From a virus, in the IMG/VR virus record IMGVR_UViG_3300005613_000165, positions 1-39,973 of that record: DNA of 39,973 bases. One strand, given 5' to 3'. The translations under genes and the position numbers were made by a program. Positions 23,363 to 31,582 of the stretch are shown one piece after another. Position 1 is the first letter of the stretch, and each line of letters starts with the position of its first letter. The notes below the pieces were generated by a model. The model had not been told where the DNA came from, made no database searches, and saw only the letters and a list, made by a program, of their open reading frames with translations.

Positions 23363-23647
23363 TTATTCAGGTGTTGCACCAAAACAACCACCTTCACTCA
23401 TTTCACCTTCCTTAACCAATTGCCATTTTAACCAATCCAAATGCAAACAGAACTTATTTCCGTCCTTTTGCAAATCATATCTATATAACTCAAGTAACTT
23501 ACCAAACCAAACCAAATCGTTCCAATTCTTAATCTTTTTAATGATTTCTTTCGCTTCTTTGCGGCAAGATTCTTCAACCCATTTCTCAACCATAGGTCCA
23601 AAGTCAATAAACGATTTTTCGTCCAAATGTAAAATTAGGGAACTCAT
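23363..23647 (-). CDS. Hypothetical protein, 94 aa
   Basis: Helical, Trp/Lys/Glu-rich (MVEKWVEESCRKEAKEIIKK; FGKLLELYRYDLQKDGNKF), ending in a short Gly/Cys tail. 10 bp upstream of the repeat-protein gene in the same operon. Family not recognised. Confidence 0.7.
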   Translation of the reverse strand: MSSLILHLDEKSFIDFGPMVEKWVEESCRKEAKEIIKKIKNWNDLVWFGKLLELYRYDLQKDGNKFCLHLDWLKWQLVKEGEMSEGGCFGATPE

Positions 23648-23684
23648 AAAATTAATAGTAATAGATTGTCTTTAGAAAAACAAA

Positions 23685-24227
23685 TTAGTTGTTGTCTTTT
23701 CTTTTTTCCATATCATTTTCGATATGTCTTTGAATATCTTCAATACCCTCCAACATCATATCAGGTGTGTTATCAATAATTATTGGTGCAGATGCACTTT
23801 GAGTTGCTCGTATTATTGTGTCCCCTTCAACAATTAACGTATCAGAAACAGGTTCTGTTTGTATTGGCACAACAATTTGACTGGTATTACCTTTGTCACG
23901 AATTACTCTTTTTAACCTTTCAAGTTCGTCCCATATATCCTGCTCTCGTTCCAATAATTCTCTTTCTCGTTGAAGAATCTCGTCCGTACACTCTCTTTGA
24001 TTTCTGATTAACTTCTGATTAAGTGTATCGATTTCATCATTAAAAAGTTTGTTTAACTTTTTTTGTTTTTCAATCTCCTCAACATATTCTTCCTGATTTA
24101 ATGTAATTGCATCAATATATGAAGGACCAACAGAAACAATAACAATACTCAATAGCAATAACAACAACGCTAAAATACGCTGCGGAGCAGTAAAATGACT
24201 TATTATTTCTGAGATATACTTAAACAT
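23685..24227 (-). CDS. Membrane-anchored coiled-coil protein, 180 aa (inner-spanin candidate)
   Basis: Start at 24227 (MFKYISEIISHFTAPQRILA) because minus-strand TATTTAT (24232-24238) lies 4 nt before it; an ATG at 24233 would sit inside the motif. One transmembrane helix (about 18-36, ILALLLLLLSIVIVSVGPSY) is followed by a long coiled coil (about 45-110, Glu/Leu/Arg-rich) and a Thr/Ile-rich tail. This N-in, single-helix, coiled-coil plan is like Rz-type inner spanins but also fits other envelope proteins. No outer-spanin lipoprotein is adjacent. Confidence 0.75.
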   Translation of the reverse strand: MFKYISEIISHFTAPQRILALLLLLLSIVIVSVGPSYIDAITLNQEEYVEEIEKQKKLNKLFNDEIDTLNQKLIRNQRECTDEILQRERELLEREQDIWDELERLKRVIRDKGNTSQIVVPIQTEPVSDTLIVEGDTIIRATQSASAPIIIDNTPDMMLEGIEDIQRHIENDMEKRKDNN

Positions 24228-24231
24228 AACC

Positions 24232-24249
24232 ATAAATACCAGTATTTAT
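24232..24249. promoter_or_regulatory. Divergent TATTTAT pair in a 38-bp gap
   Basis: Minus-strand TATTTAT 24232-24238 (4 nt from 24227) and plus-strand TATTTAT 24243-24249 (16 nt from the ATG at 24266). The two motifs are 4 bp apart. This gap shows both spacing classes side by side. Confidence 0.65.
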
Positions 24250-24265
24250 GATAAAGACATTTTTT

Positions 24266-24799
24266 ATGAACGCAATTGAAAAGTTAATAGGTCAACTAAT
24301 AATGATACCCAATAGAATTGATTTCAGTGTTGAAGAAGTCAAAGACTCAATATCAGGTATGGATGATTTCGCAATACTTAAAATAACAATTAACATTGAT
24401 GATTCAAAAATAATTCGTACATCAGAAAATTACGATGAAGATTACGCAAGAACGTTCACGGAATACGACATTGAAGATAAAGTGTATAGCGCCTTAAAAT
24501 ATATTAACAGACAAGACAATGATGTGAGGATAATTTATAATCATTACAACAGAACATATATGAACCAATTAGAGAAAGAAATTGAAACCATTGTTAATGA
24601 TTACATCTTACGAGCATCTCAAGAGGACAGAACAAAATATGAATTCGACACATTTATCGATTCATCAAGTAGAGCGTCTCATTTATTTCTTACAATTAAT
24701 ACCAACTTACCAGATAATAGACAAAGAGAATTATACTATAAGTTAGTAAATGAAAACGGATATGATGATTTAGTTATTGAATTTGATGAGTATGTTTAA
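24266..24799 (+). CDS. Hypothetical protein, 177 aa
   Basis: The start at 24266 (MNAIEKLIGQLIMIPNRIDF) is preferred over the ATG at 24248, which overlaps the TATTTAT element. Contains SALKYINRQD and a following YNHYN, matching the 202-aa protein at 14111-14719 (NALRYINIQD, YDYYN). Acidic, strand then helix. Function unknown. Confidence 0.75.
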   Translation: MNAIEKLIGQLIMIPNRIDFSVEEVKDSISGMDDFAILKITINIDDSKIIRTSENYDEDYARTFTEYDIEDKVYSALKYINRQDNDVRIIYNHYNRTYMNQLEKEIETIVNDYILRASQEDRTKYEFDTFIDSSSRASHLFLTINTNLPDNRQRELYYKLVNENGYDDLVIEFDEYV

Positions 24800-24818
24800 T
24801 ATAATTAAATAAAAACTT

Positions 24819-25172
24819 ATGGCTCATCCTGTTCAACACGCAAAATCCTCGGTTAAAAAATGGGGAGGACAACCTGAAGATTATTTACATATACATAAAT
24901 GGTTCGATGAAAGCAAAGGTTGGTTAGGGACATCCTTACACCGAGTATTTCGTCACCACTCAGAAGGTATATTTGAATGTGAAAGAGTATTTGGTGAATC
25001 ATTTACCAACTCAGATGGTAAAGAAGTTTATACCCGATATGTCGGAGAACAACACGTTCGTGAGGATTGTAACAATTATATCCCATCCGCAAAAGAATGG
25101 ATAGATGCATTACAAAACCATGAAAAACCTATATGGATGATGAAAACCATGAAACTAAACTTCACAGACTAA
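24819..25172 (+). CDS. DUF6915 family protein
   Basis: 117 aa. MAHPVQHAKSSVKKWGGQPE, then DYLHIHKWFDESKGWLG, RVFRHHSEGIFECERVFG and YVGEQHVREDCNNYIPSAKE match the conserved pattern of DUF6915, a widespread small phage and bacterial protein of unknown function. The conserved His residues (RHH, GEQHV) suggest a metal or nucleic-acid site. It follows the 177-aa gene by 19 bp. Confidence 0.8.
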   Translation: MAHPVQHAKSSVKKWGGQPEDYLHIHKWFDESKGWLGTSLHRVFRHHSEGIFECERVFGESFTNSDGKEVYTRYVGEQHVREDCNNYIPSAKEWIDALQNHEKPIWMMKTMKLNFTD

Positions 25173-25191
25173 TATTTATAATAAAAAAATC

Positions 25192-25869
25192 ATGGAACAG
25201 AAACAGAAAGTCTTATTTAATTTATTCAATAAATTTCTTATAAAAACAGGATGTGAAGAAATGTCAGTTGAACTTGGAGATACCTTTGACCTATGGAATG
25301 GTAATAAATTCTATTGTGAAAGAGATGGTCGAACAGAAACAATAACATATCCAATTCCTATTGGTCGTGAAATAAGTGAATATGTTCAACAATCCGTTGA
25401 AGATGAAAATTCTTATTATTCTGATAGTGGTGAAGAATTTTATACATTTGAATTTAAATTAAAACCCAAAGAAAGATTAATTGAAGTAACAGGTACCTAC
25501 AGTATATATGAGACTGAAGATTTCACAGAAGAAGTAATTGAAGCAGAAGAAGAGCCAGATGTATTTGATGAAATATTTGAATATTTGGAAGACTCAGGTT
25601 CTGATATCTTAGAAGTAAATGTTGAAGCTGGTGGTGATAGTGGTTGGATTGAAGACACCTCATATGATGTAAATGGAAAACAAATTGACGTAACACAGGA
25701 AATGAAAGATGTTGGTTATAGACTTTTAAATAATCATCCAGGTTGGGAGATTAATGAAGGTTCAACTTCAAGTTTTACTTGGGACCCACATAGAAGAATA
25801 CTTATTTTTAGATTTGCTTACAATACAGAAAAACAAGCAACTGAAGTAATCAGTAAAGAATCTTTTTAA
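25192..25869 (+). CDS. Acidic hypothetical protein, 225 aa
   Basis: Strongly acidic (ETEDFTEEVIEAEEEPDVFD), with alternating strand and helix, no recognised domain. TATTTAT at 25173-25179 lies 12 nt upstream. Tail overlaps the convergent gene by 4 bp. The acidity could mimic DNA, but nothing more specific is seen. Confidence 0.75.
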   Translation: MEQKQKVLFNLFNKFLIKTGCEEMSVELGDTFDLWNGNKFYCERDGRTETITYPIPIGREISEYVQQSVEDENSYYSDSGEEFYTFEFKLKPKERLIEVTGTYSIYETEDFTEEVIEAEEEPDVFDEIFEYLEDSGSDILEVNVEAGGDSGWIEDTSYDVNGKQIDVTQEMKDVGYRLLNNHPGWEINEGSTSSFTWDPHRRILIFRFAYNTEKQATEVISKESF

Positions 25870-26285
25870 TCATAAAGACCTAACTCTTGGTCTCGTTTCA
25901 TAATTTCAGATAATGTGATTTTCCTCTTTGCACGGATTTCTTTTGATTTATATTTAAAATATGTTTCAACACCACTGATTAGCGCATCTTCATAACTCTC
26001 ATAATCAACATCTGAGGTACCTAAATGGTGTTCATTACATAAGATGTCATCACCATCATTAAAGTCGTTTAAATCAATCACAGAGTAGTAAAAATAAAGG
26101 TCTGAACCTTCTTCAGCATCACGGAATGGAAGTGCTGTAATATAAACATCTTGCTCCCTCAAAAAATTAAGAACATCATCCATAGTTGGATAATTTTTTA
26201 AAACTCTTTCGTTACCAATACGAACAGTTTCAAAAGGATAATCACACATTTGAAGTAAAGTGAAGATTGTTTCCGTAATTTGCAT
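25866..26285 (-). CDS. Hypothetical protein, 139 aa, host-type promoter
   Basis: Begins MQITETIFTLLQMCDYPFET; acidic middle (DVDYESYEDALISGVETYF) and basic end (KSKEIRAKRKITLSEIMKRD). Family not recognised. Unlike its neighbours it has a clear host-type promoter just upstream (26303-26333), which suggests early expression. Confidence 0.75.
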   Translation of the reverse strand: MQITETIFTLLQMCDYPFETVRIGNERVLKNYPTMDDVLNFLREQDVYITALPFRDAEEGSDLYFYYSVIDLNDFNDGDDILCNEHHLGTSDVDYESYEDALISGVETYFKYKSKEIRAKRKITLSEIMKRDQELGLYD

Positions 26286-26302
26286 GTGATTTTAATTTTC
26301 TA

Positions 26303-26333
26303 CAAAGGTAAAGTAAACAATTTTAATTGTCAA
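26303..26333 (-). promoter_or_regulatory. Bacteroidota-type promoter
   Basis: On the minus strand TTGACA (26328-26333), 17 nt, then TACCTTTG (26303-26310), matching the TTG/TAnnTTTG form of the Bacteroidota primary sigma factor. The start would fall about 10 nt before the ATG at 26285. It abuts the stop codon of the upstream gene. Confidence 0.75.
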
Positions 26334-27158
26334 TTATTTTTGACTACTCTTAAAGGAATTGTTATTTACAATTTCATAATCAACTAAGTCACCATCAATT
26401 CCATATTTTACTGAAATATTATCAAAATATTCTCTAATAATGTCTGAAAGTTCATAACCAATCTCTTCAATAACACTATCATCTAAATCGGTGTTACCTT
26501 TTGACAATTCACCAATATTATAAGTCTCACCATTAGTCATTAGTGTAACTTCGGATGTATCACCATTAATAAGACCTGTCATTTCATAGAAAATCTCACC
26601 GTCATGATGCATATCCATTTTTGAATCGGGTTCAAATATATCAATATCAACACCAGTAAGCAAATAATCGATACTGTAACCACCTGATTCTATACGTACA
26701 GGTTTACCTGTTAATACCTTTTCTAAAAATAATTTCTTAATGTTTTCAAAACCACCAAAGTAAGATAATTTGTGATAAAATATTTCCTTTCGGTCTTCTA
26801 TGTTTTTTGGATTTAAACCTAAATAATTATAAATTGGTTTTGAATCTATACCCTTTTTATCCCAATAGTTATGAAGAAGTTTTCTTTTATATTCTGACTC
26901 GTCAATAGATTCTTTTTTCTTTGTGAAATGTTCCTTATTCTGCTTAAGGAAATTATAAAAGTAATTTAAGGCTTTTTTACTACTTTCTTTTCTGTATTTA
27001 CTCGATAAGAACTCATATACATCGTCCATATGAGATTCACTCTCCATAAACGCATCATGGAGTTCACTGAAAATGTGAGCATACAACGCAAACATTGAAT
27101 AGTCTACGCCAGTTACATTTTCTCTTAACATATTCTCAAGTAGTTGTAATAGTTTCAT
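26334..27158 (-). CDS. Tagged hypothetical protein, 274 aa
   Basis: N-terminus MKLLQLLENMLRENVTGVDY has LLE-N and LRE-N sites. The first half is helical (SSKKALNYFYNFLKQNKEHF); the second has strands. No catalytic motif. Minus-strand TATTTAT at 27164-27170 lies 5 nt before the ATG. Confidence 0.75.
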   Translation of the reverse strand: MKLLQLLENMLRENVTGVDYSMFALYAHIFSELHDAFMESESHMDDVYEFLSSKYRKESSKKALNYFYNFLKQNKEHFTKKKESIDESEYKRKLLHNYWDKKGIDSKPIYNYLGLNPKNIEDRKEIFYHKLSYFGGFENIKKLFLEKVLTGKPVRIESGGYSIDYLLTGVDIDIFEPDSKMDMHHDGEIFYEMTGLINGDTSEVTLMTNGETYNIGELSKGNTDLDDSVIEEIGYELSDIIREYFDNISVKYGIDGDLVDYEIVNNNSFKSSQK

Positions 27159-27170
27159 TACATATAAATA

Positions 27171-27779
27171 CTACTCAAATGTCGTTTGCCACTCTTTAAA
27201 ATGTTTTCTTTCTTCCTTTCCAATCCAAAGTTCATGACCTTCCAATGTTTCGTGTCTTACCTCAACCCAGTTTGGTATCATCTTTCTTTGGTGGTTTTCC
27301 CATATGTGATATGTCGCTTGTTCAATAGATTTACTCAAATAATCTGCACTATCAGGGAAATCTTCCAATACCATTTGTCTGTAGATACCCCATTCATAAG
27401 AATGACTTTTATCCTTCACAAATGGATTTCTGTGAGAATACCTCTCGATACTATCCATATCTTTATACATAAAGACAACCAACACATCTTTTAGACTTTC
27501 AGGGTACCTGTGAATTAATCCTGATTGAGATGGACCAAAGATTGAAAAATTCTCCTCTTTATGTTTTTCGTAAAACTTTGAAATGGTATACTCCTCAGAG
27601 TACTCGTCTAAACTCCACGGATTCTCACCTCTGATTTCTGTAAGGTTAAAATCGTGAGCAATAACCTTTGTTGTTATTTTATTTCCTGCACCATGAGGAC
27701 CTGTAACCAGTACTTTCTTAAACTGACTGATTAATGGTTTTAACTCATAGTAATTTCCTTTTATTTTTGATACTGCCAT
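27171..27779 (-). CDS. P-loop nucleotide-binding protein, 202 aa
   Basis: KKVLVTGPHGAGNKITTKVI near the N-terminus (about 17-36) is a modified P-loop (GPHGAGNK), followed by a beta-alpha fold with VLVVFMYKDMDSIERYSHRN. It could be a small-molecule kinase or a sulfotransferase-like protein; the GxHGAGN form fits neither family cleanly. Starts at 27779, overlapping the next upstream stop by 1 bp. Close to thyA, so a nucleotide-metabolism role is possible. Confidence 0.75.
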   Translation of the reverse strand: MAVSKIKGNYYELKPLISQFKKVLVTGPHGAGNKITTKVIAHDFNLTEIRGENPWSLDEYSEEYTISKFYEKHKEENFSIFGPSQSGLIHRYPESLKDVLVVFMYKDMDSIERYSHRNPFVKDKSHSYEWGIYRQMVLEDFPDSADYLSKSIEQATYHIWENHQRKMIPNWVEVRHETLEGHELWIGKEERKHFKEWQTTFE

Positions 27780-28072
27780 TATAGTTGTTCTTCAGATTTT
27801 TTACATTCAATCATTATTGATTTATTGTTTAAATTAACATACCTATCAATGTCTCTTATTTCATGTTGTAATACTTCATTTAAAAGTCGTCTTACCACTG
27901 TTATCTTATTATATGGAGTTGTTCTGTTATAATCTACTCTAAATGATATTGTTCTTTCAGTAACCAATATATTCTCATAAGTAATATCATAACTAATACC
28001 ACCAGGACTTGGATAATTATAGGTTATCTTTGGTAGTATTTTTTGAAATAATCTCTTGTAATCTGTTTCCAT
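27779..28072 (-). CDS. Hypothetical protein, 97 aa
   Basis: Starts METDYKRLFQKILPKITYNY; the frame is open to 28090 but the longer form overlaps the preceding gene by 74 bp, and an AGG lies 5-7 nt before this ATG. Helix-strand plan (ISFRVDYNRTTPYNKITVVR), ending in a strand and charged tail (SIMIECKKSEEQ), like other small proteins here. Function unknown. Confidence 0.65.
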   Translation of the reverse strand: METDYKRLFQKILPKITYNYPSPGGISYDITYENILVTERTISFRVDYNRTTPYNKITVVRRLLNEVLQHEIRDIDRYVNLNNKSIMIECKKSEEQL

Positions 28073-28397
28073 ATAAACCTGGGAATTCATCTTTCACATC
28101 CCTTAAAGGAATATTAATCACCTCTCTCTCATTAATCAAGAATTTATAGAAATCTAATGACCTTTCATCTCTAAAAACTTCACGAATAATTGTTGGTACG
28201 TGATTTAAATCTTTCTTATATAAGTTTATGGCGGTAATATCAAATGCCTTTCCCCATATGAATTTAACTTTCTGTGTTATGTCAATCATGGTTGGTTCAT
28301 TCTTTTTCTTCTCAAACACATCCAATAGGAATATCTGACTACCTGTTGATTGTAGACAATAAGATTGTTGAATGAATAGCATTAACGCCTGTACCAT
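28017..28397 (-). CDS. Hypothetical protein, 126 aa
   Basis: Begins MVQALMLFIQQSYCLQSTGS; later VKFIWGKAFDITAINLYKKD. It starts 2 nt after the stop of the GIY-YIG ORF. Before the endonuclease arrived, this gene probably followed thyA directly. Function unknown. Confidence 0.7.
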   Translation of the reverse strand: MVQALMLFIQQSYCLQSTGSQIFLLDVFEKKKNEPTMIDITQKVKFIWGKAFDITAINLYKKDLNHVPTIIREVFRDERSLDFYKFLINEREVINIPLRDVKDEFPGLYGNRLQEIISKNTTKDNL

Positions 28398-28399
28398 TA

Positions 28400-29155
28400 T
28401 TAGTTGGATAAAGGTGCTTTAATTGGTGGGTGTGATTGGTAGTTTTCGTATTTTTTATTTTTAGATTTTATTCTCCATAAAATAGTTGGTGATGGAACTC
28501 CTGTTTGTCTAGACGCTTCCACTAAACTTTCATAGATGATACCATCAATAGTAACTTTTTTCATATTTGTTGGTTTTTTTCCTTTTCTATTTTCACTTAA
28601 TTTCTTTTTAGTTTCTTCTGAATGTTTTTTTCCGAAAAATGGATTATTAACACCTGATTTATCTCTACAATTTATACAAGTTTCGTTAATAGGTTTTATT
28701 TTAACCCCACATTCACAATATTTAAAACTCACACCACCTCTCCAGTTTGGGTTATTTTCCATAGGTTGTGAATGTTTTTCTTTTTTTTCTTCATCAGCCA
28801 TTAAACCATATCTTTTTCTAACTGATTCTGTCATTTTTTTAATAATCTTATCTCTATTAGGATTATTAGTTAAATTATCACCACCACTCGATTTTAAACC
28901 AATATTATAATCAGGGTTTAAATCTAAATAATATTGTTCCATTTCAAGTAAAAATATTTCATCACACTCTTCTACAACCTCAAAAGAAAAATTATCTTCA
29001 CCATATTTATCCCAAGCTCTTTGTAATGGAACATTATGGTGTTTACCACCATTCAAATGATTTTTATGTGTTACCCATCTTTTTTCTATATTTTTTGATG
29101 ACCCGTAATAACACTTATCATTTACCAAATTTTTTATTCTATAAATACCAATCAT
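28400..29155 (-). CDS. GIY-YIG homing-type endonuclease with ThyA-like C-terminus
   Basis: 251 aa. N-terminal GIY-YIG nuclease (about 1-90): GIYRIKN, CYYGSSKNIEKRW with the catalytic Arg, and EMEQYYLD with the catalytic Glu. Then a CxC/CxxC zinc site (about 137-153), NUMOD3 (NNPFFGKKHSEETKKKLSE) and a NUMOD1-like helix-turn-helix (LVEASRQTGVPSPTILWRIK). The last 13 residues, YQSHPPIKAPLSN, match the ThyA C-terminus (YQSHPTIKMPLSN) of the gene directly upstream. This suggests insertion at the 3' end of thyA, with the old ThyA tail now fused to the endonuclease. Confidence 0.9.
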   Translation of the reverse strand: MIGIYRIKNLVNDKCYYGSSKNIEKRWVTHKNHLNGGKHHNVPLQRAWDKYGEDNFSFEVVEECDEIFLLEMEQYYLDLNPDYNIGLKSSGGDNLTNNPNRDKIIKKMTESVRKRYGLMADEEKKEKHSQPMENNPNWRGGVSFKYCECGVKIKPINETCINCRDKSGVNNPFFGKKHSEETKKKLSENRKGKKPTNMKKVTIDGIIYESLVEASRQTGVPSPTILWRIKSKNKKYENYQSHPPIKAPLSN

Positions 29156-29160
29156 AAGAC

Positions 29161-29206
29161 TACCTTTTAATATAATTATCTCTAAATTATAAAAAGTTAA
29201 AAGGTA
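29161..29206 (-). promoter_or_regulatory. Hairpin between thyA and the endonuclease
   Basis: TACCTTTTAA (29161-29170) pairs with TTAAAAGGTA (29197-29206), a perfect 10-bp stem with a 26-nt loop, 5 nt before the endonuclease start codon. It could mask the ribosome site, as hairpins do for I-TevI in T4; that role is inferred. Confidence 0.6.
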
Positions 29207-29216
29207 ACCCTAAAAG

Positions 29217-30362
29217 TTAATTAGAGAGTGGCATTTTTATGGTAGGATGACTTTGATACCCCTCAATTTTAAAATCAGATATTGAACAACTATTTAAAAA
29301 TTCATCTATTGTACCTGTAAAGTTTACACCATCTGAAATAACTAATTTCGGTAATGGATATGGTTCCCTAATTAATTGTTCTTTCACACCATCTACCTGA
29401 TTTTTATAAATGTGACAATCACCCATATTAGTAATCAATTCATCAGGAACCATATTAACCATTCTACCAATTATTTCAAGCAATAATGCATAAGATGCGA
29501 TATTAAATGGTGTCCCTAATGGAACATCTTGACTTCTGGCATTATACATCAAGGAGATTGCTCTGGTTGGAACAGAATCACCATATACTTTAGGTTCTCC
29601 TCTGTAAAGGTATTTATTAGCTTCGTGTTCTGGGTCTTCAGAATTTCTAACCCAATCTACATTATCAATAACCCATTTTTGCCTTTCATCATCACTCAAC
29701 TCTCTTGTATAAACTTGAAATCCGTAATGACAAGGTGGAAGTACCATTTCACCCAATTCACCTACATTCCAAGCTGAAACCATTAATCGTCTTGAATCTG
29801 GGTTTGTTTTGAGGTCTTTGATTAGGTTTGCAATTTGGTCTATTCCCTCAATATTCCATTTCAACATGGGTCTATCTGGGTGTGTTGGGTCTATTTTATC
29901 TGTTGCCTCCCATTTAAGCGTATTCCAACTTCTCCATTGTTTACCATAGATAGGGCCTAACTCACCCCACTTTTTGGCAAACTCATCATCTGTTTTGATT
30001 TTGTTGATGAACTTATCTTTGTTAATAATGAATTCCACTTCACTACCTTCAGGTAAGGTATTCAAATACTTTTCAAAATTCCTATAATAGTTAGCAAAGG
30101 CATCACCATCCCAAATATGACATCCATTCTCAACCAAATACTTAATGTTGGTATCTCCTTTTAGAAACCATAGCAACTCGGTTACCATAGTTTTGAATGC
30201 CATCTTCTTGGTGGTCAGCAATGGATAACCTTCAGACATATTATGTCTAATTTGTCTACCAAATACTGAGATGGTTCCAGTACCTGTACGGTCTTTCTTC
30301 TCCACACCATTGTTAATTATATCGACCAACAGGTCCTTATATTTTCGGTCCAAACTGTTCAT
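29217..30362 (-). CDS. thyA: Thymidylate synthase ThyA
   Basis: 381 aa, longer than the 264 of E. coli because of insertions around 95-135 and in the C-terminal half. Motifs: RTGTGTISVFGRQIRHNM near the N-terminus, GPIYGKQWRSW, PDSRRLMVSAWN, active-site LPPCHYGFQ (Cys211), and C-terminal GYQSHPTIKMPLSN. It methylates dUMP to dTMP using methylene-tetrahydrofolate; the DHFR-like gene at 22179 would recycle the cofactor. The frame is intact. The endonuclease ORF follows. Confidence 0.95.
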   Translation of the reverse strand: MNSLDRKYKDLLVDIINNGVEKKDRTGTGTISVFGRQIRHNMSEGYPLLTTKKMAFKTMVTELLWFLKGDTNIKYLVENGCHIWDGDAFANYYRNFEKYLNTLPEGSEVEFIINKDKFINKIKTDDEFAKKWGELGPIYGKQWRSWNTLKWEATDKIDPTHPDRPMLKWNIEGIDQIANLIKDLKTNPDSRRLMVSAWNVGELGEMVLPPCHYGFQVYTRELSDDERQKWVIDNVDWVRNSEDPEHEANKYLYRGEPKVYGDSVPTRAISLMYNARSQDVPLGTPFNIASYALLLEIIGRMVNMVPDELITNMGDCHIYKNQVDGVKEQLIREPYPLPKLVISDGVNFTGTIDEFLNSCSISDFKIEGYQSHPTIKMPLSN

Positions 30363-30365
30363 TAG

Positions 30366-30521
30366 TTATTTTTTTACAATTGCAATATATGTTCCAAGAT
30401 ACCATCCAAATATCTCATCATCGTACTCCTTATCCATTTTAAATTCACCCCAATCAAAATTCACCATCTCAGTCCATGTGGACTCATTGGGAAATCTTAC
30501 TTTTACTGGTGTTCTATTCAT
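30366..30521 (-). CDS. Small protein, 51 aa
   Basis: Frame MNRTPVKVRFPNESTWTEMV followed by NFDWGEFKMDKEYDDEIFGW and ending YIAIVKK. It ends 3 bp before the thyA start and overlaps the upstream 68-aa gene by 8 bp, the typical packing here. Function unknown. Confidence 0.7.
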   Translation of the reverse strand: MNRTPVKVRFPNESTWTEMVNFDWGEFKMDKEYDDEIFGWYLGTYIAIVKK

Positions 30522-30720
30522 GGATATATTCAATTATTGTTTGGTTTATTGGTACCCTCCAAATTGGAGCATTTTTATCCGTTGTTTGTTGACGCTGACG
30601 GACCTCATAGAATCCTTGAAATTCTTTAATAGTCATCACATTTGGGTATTCTTTAATCCCGATTGAGTCAGACTGAATTGTCATTGTGTGTGTTTTGGTG
30701 TTAAATGTAATTCTTATCAT
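30514..30720 (-). CDS. Hypothetical protein, 68 aa
   Basis: MIRITFNTKTHTMTIQSDSI, then a Gln/Arg-rich middle (YEVRQRQQTTDKNAPIWRVP). Small beta-rich protein, unrecognised. First gene after the terminator at 30741-30776; likely leads the thyA transcript. Confidence 0.7.
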   Translation of the reverse strand: MIRITFNTKTHTMTIQSDSIGIKEYPNVMTIKEFQGFYEVRQRQQTTDKNAPIWRVPINQTIIEYIHE

Positions 30721-30740
30721 ATTATTAATTTGTTTGCATA

Positions 30741-30776
30741 AAAAAACCTTTCTCCTAAATAATAGAAGAAAGGTCC
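30741..30776 (-). terminator. Rho-independent terminator
   Basis: Stem ACCTTTCT (30748-30755) / AGAAAGGT (30769-30776), followed on the minus strand by a run of 7 T. Ends the 98-aa gene transcript. Confidence 0.85.
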
Positions 30777-30800
30777 ATCTTTGTCAAGTATTCTTAAGAA

Positions 30801-31097
30801 TTAAGTTCCAATTACCAAATCCTGATAATTTAACTTATCCATTCCTTTTAATTCATCCTCAACCTCATCGTACATGTACGCTTTTACCGCAGCAACAACA
30901 CCTTGTTCTGCTTGGGCTATTTTACTTTCCATCCAATCTTCCAACTGTTCACCTTCTTCCATCTGTTCCCACATCTTATATGCCAATGTAGCTATGGTGA
31001 ATAATTGTTGTTTAGCCATATACGAACCATCTTTATTCTCATTAAGATGTCCTTTGAGTTTCTTTAATTGTCCTTCTGTGATGATTATATTTGCCAT
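30801..31097 (-). CDS. Tagged hypothetical protein, 98 aa
   Basis: MANIIITEGQLKKLKGHLNE followed by NKDGS: a tag with ITE-G and LNE-N. The body is helical and acidic (YKMWEQMEEGEQLEDWMESK). It is a single gene between a TATTTAT site (31117-31123, 19 nt upstream) and a terminator. A small packaged protein is possible. Confidence 0.8.
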   Translation of the reverse strand: MANIIITEGQLKKLKGHLNENKDGSYMAKQQLFTIATLAYKMWEQMEEGEQLEDWMESKIAQAEQGVVAAVKAYMYDEVEDELKGMDKLNYQDLVIGT

Positions 31098-31135
31098 AAC
31101 TTATTTCCTTATACCTATAAATATACCGTAGTTAA

Positions 31136-31567
31136 TTAAAAATGAAACCTGTCTTTGATTTTATCCAATAAATCTTCACTGAATTCTATTCCGTGTCTGT
31201 ACTCAAATTCTTCAATCAGTCTTTGAATGGATTTATCATATCCTTTTTGTTTTAACAGGACATATGCACCCAAATCAGCTTCCAACTCATCTTGCATTGA
31301 ACGAGGACCATTATGTCCCAATTTAAGGTGTGAAATCTCGTGTGCCTCGATAAATCTCAGGTCATCCATAGTCAACCCCTCACCACCAAGTAAAGCTTCA
31401 CCATCGACAATTATGGTCTTAAACTCAGGAGCCACAAAACCATAACCAAACTTTTCAAAGATGGGTACCAACTCATTATAACGGTCGTTCTCCTTGAATA
31501 TCACCGTGATATTCATTCCGTCCATAAATTCACTGGGGTAAACCACAAAGTCTTGACTGTCTTCCAT
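31136..31567 (-). CDS. HExxH metallopeptidase-like protein, 143 aa
   Basis: IEAHEISHLKLGH (HEISH at about 76-80) followed by MQDELEADLGAYVLL provides the two His ligands and a likely third acidic ligand and helix (ExxxD), as in IrrE/ImmA-type and M48-like zinc peptidases. No membrane segment or signal peptide is seen, so it would act in the cytoplasm or inside the virion. Minus-strand TATTTAT at 31573-31579 lies 5 nt upstream, right next to a terminator. The substrate is unknown. Confidence 0.8.
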   Translation of the reverse strand: MEDSQDFVVYPSEFMDGMNITVIFKENDRYNELVPIFEKFGYGFVAPEFKTIIVDGEALLGGEGLTMDDLRFIEAHEISHLKLGHNGPRSMQDELEADLGAYVLLKQKGYDKSIQRLIEEFEYRHGIEFSEDLLDKIKDRFHF

Positions 31568-31582
31568 ACTTAATAAATATAA

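Noticed and set aside
29156-29216. Group I intron in thyA
   Set aside because: The thyA frame is uninterrupted, and the 61-bp gap is too short for an intron core; only a hairpin is there. Splicing to the second tail is not excluded but unsupported.
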